Shown piece by piece: positions 63,111 through 64,000 of a DNA stretch of 64,000 bases (within the stretch, counting starts at the first letter, position 1; each line of letters opens with the position of its first letter). This DNA is from Streptococcus tangpeifui. Lineage in GTDB: Bacteria; Bacillota; Bacilli; Lactobacillales; Streptococcaceae. The stretch spans positions 248,001 through 312,000 of the forward strand of contig NZ_JAAKDU010000002.1 of assembly GCF_011038795.1 (NCBI RefSeq), written 5' to 3'. The translations under genes and the position numbers were made by a program. The notes under the pieces were generated by a model. That model worked only from the letters and a program-made list of their open reading frames with translations, was not told where the DNA came from and did no database searches.

Positions 63111-63998
63111 TTAAGCGTCAATGCGTTTAGTCGTTGCCTTATCAAAGAAATGTCCTTTAGCGACATTGAAGGCCACATTGATGTGTTCACCTGGGGCTAA
63201 GTAATCGCGGGCATTGACCCGAGAGGCAAATTCTTGATTACCGACCTTACAGTAGAGCACGGAGTCGCTACCCAATAATTCGGAGATTTCGACGCTAGCA
63301 TTAACAACAGCAGATGGGAAGGTTGTTTGAGCAATCTCAGCTGCAGAGATATCCTCCGGACGAATACCAAAGGTAACTTCCTTGCCCATATAGCCCTTGC
63401 TTTCTAAAAGTTTCTTTTGGCCTTCGCTCAGGGAGATCTCAAAACCTTTGCCATCGGAGATAGTGTCATGATTGACAGTGACATCGAAGAAATTCATAGC
63501 TGGACTGCCAATGAAACCTGCAACAAATTTATTGGCTGGTTTGTTGTAGAGTTCCTGCGGTGTTCCGATTTGCTCCACCTTACCAACCGTACCTGTACCA
63601 GCTTCGTTCTTACTAGCTGACATGATGACAATCCGGTCAGCCAAAGTCATAGCTTCGGTTTGGTCGTGGGTCACATAGATGGTCGTTGCTCCAATCCGAC
63701 GGTGAAGTTTTGCAATTTCGGCACGCATAGATACCCGCAATTTAGCATCCAAATTTGACAGAGGTTCATCCATCAAGAAAACCTTAGCATCACGCACAAT
63801 TGCTCGTCCCATGGCCACCCGTTGCCGTTGACCACCAGACAGGTCAGCTGGTTTACGATTGAGTAATTCTTTCAGACCGAGAATATCGGCTGTTTCCTCA
63901 ACTCGTTTACGAATCTCATCCTTCTTATACTTCCGCAGCTCCAGTCCAAAGGCCATATTTTCATAGACAGTCATGTGGGGATAGAGAGCGTAGTTTTG
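63111..63998 (-). CDS. msmK: Sugar ABC transporter ATPase MsmK, N-terminus beyond the window
   Basis: ATPase shared by several sugar importers in streptococci. About 295 residues are visible of a family near 377; the frame continues to the window edge (QNYALYPHM precedes the internal ATG at 63974). Signature LSGGQRQRVAMGRAIVRD, Walker B VFLMDEPLSNLDAKLR, switch THDQTEAMTLADR, then the C-terminal TOBE/OB regulatory domain (FGIRPEDIS). No transporter permease genes are adjacent on this side, consistent with a stand-alone msmK. Confidence 0.92.
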   Translation of the reverse strand, partial: QNYALYPHMTVYENMAFGLELRKYKKDEIRKRVEETADILGLKELLNRKPADLSGGQRQRVAMGRAIVRDAKVFLMDEPLSNLDAKLRVSMRAEIAKLHRRIGATTIYVTHDQTEAMTLADRIVIMSASKNEAGTGTVGKVEQIGTPQELYNKPANKFVAGFIGSPAMNFFDVTVNHDTISDGKGFEISLSEGQKKLLESKGYMGKEVTFGIRPEDISAAEIAQTTFPSAVVNASVEISELLGSDSVLYCKVGNQEFASRVNARDYLAPGEHINVAFNVAKGHFFDKATTKRIDA

Positions 63999-64000
63999 GA

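Overview
The window is chromosomal DNA of a Streptococcus. The tmRNA tag (AKNTNSYAVAA), the gene orders dnaE-pfkA-pyk-(signal peptidase)-glmS and deoB-punA-deoD, the PyrR-type pyrimidine attenuators, a streptococcal mannitol locus and MsmK all point there. Base composition is moderate, richer in G+C than typical S. mutans or S. pyogenes. I would guess the S. sobrinus/S. downei/S. criceti side of the mutans group, but the species is an inference.

Layout. 1-6.2 kb: nucleoside salvage (deoB, punA, deoD), interrupted by a broken EcsC-family gene and an intact RelA/SpoT-fold gene, and followed by a lone HEPN-motif protein and a membrane protein. 6.6-10.6 kb: CpsY/MtaR-like LysR regulator and dTDP-rhamnose genes rmlA-rmlC-rmlB. 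10.7-17.7 kb: pyrimidine synthesis in two PyrR-attenuated units (pyrK-pyrD; pyrF-pyrE ... pyrC), with a frameshifted MmcQ/YjbR gene, a PEBP protein and ung between. 17.8-31.4 kb: surface 5'-nucleotidase, plsY, parE, an accessory insert (decayed RelA-like gene plus class III Fic), parC, ilvE, DUF2969, tRNA-Tyr, tRNA-Gln, rpsA, an IS30-like remnant and tRNA-Arg. 31.4-44.2 kb: TVP38 protein, ssrA, DUF3862-like lipoprotein, a GntR/ABC module, dnaE, pfkA, pyk, a degenerate signal peptidase I and glmS. 44.6-50.0 kb: mannitol operon mtlA-mtlR-mtlF-mtlD. 50.1-54 kb: accessory region with an AT-rich DUF262-DUF1524 (GmrSD-like) gene and about 2 kb of decayed sequence. 54-64 kb: YjdM zinc ribbon, S66 peptidase, polar amino-acid ABC transporter, CDF cation exporter, two tandem AGCS symporters behind a tandem glycine riboswitch, and msmK running off the end.

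How it fits together. Most genes are core metabolism with readable control: PyrR loops for UMP synthesis, a glycine riboswitch for glycine/alanine uptake, MtlR for mannitol, and a probable operator pair around the glmS promoter. The less ordinary material is a set of single-gene effector-like proteins (RelA/SpoT fold, Fic, HEPN, DUF262-DUF1524) in or beside core operons, several with decayed neighbours, and several families of short hairpin repeats. One repeat abuts the start codons of both deoD and parC, and both genes lack an obvious Shine-Dalgarno sequence. No CRISPR array, rRNA or complete insertion sequence was seen.
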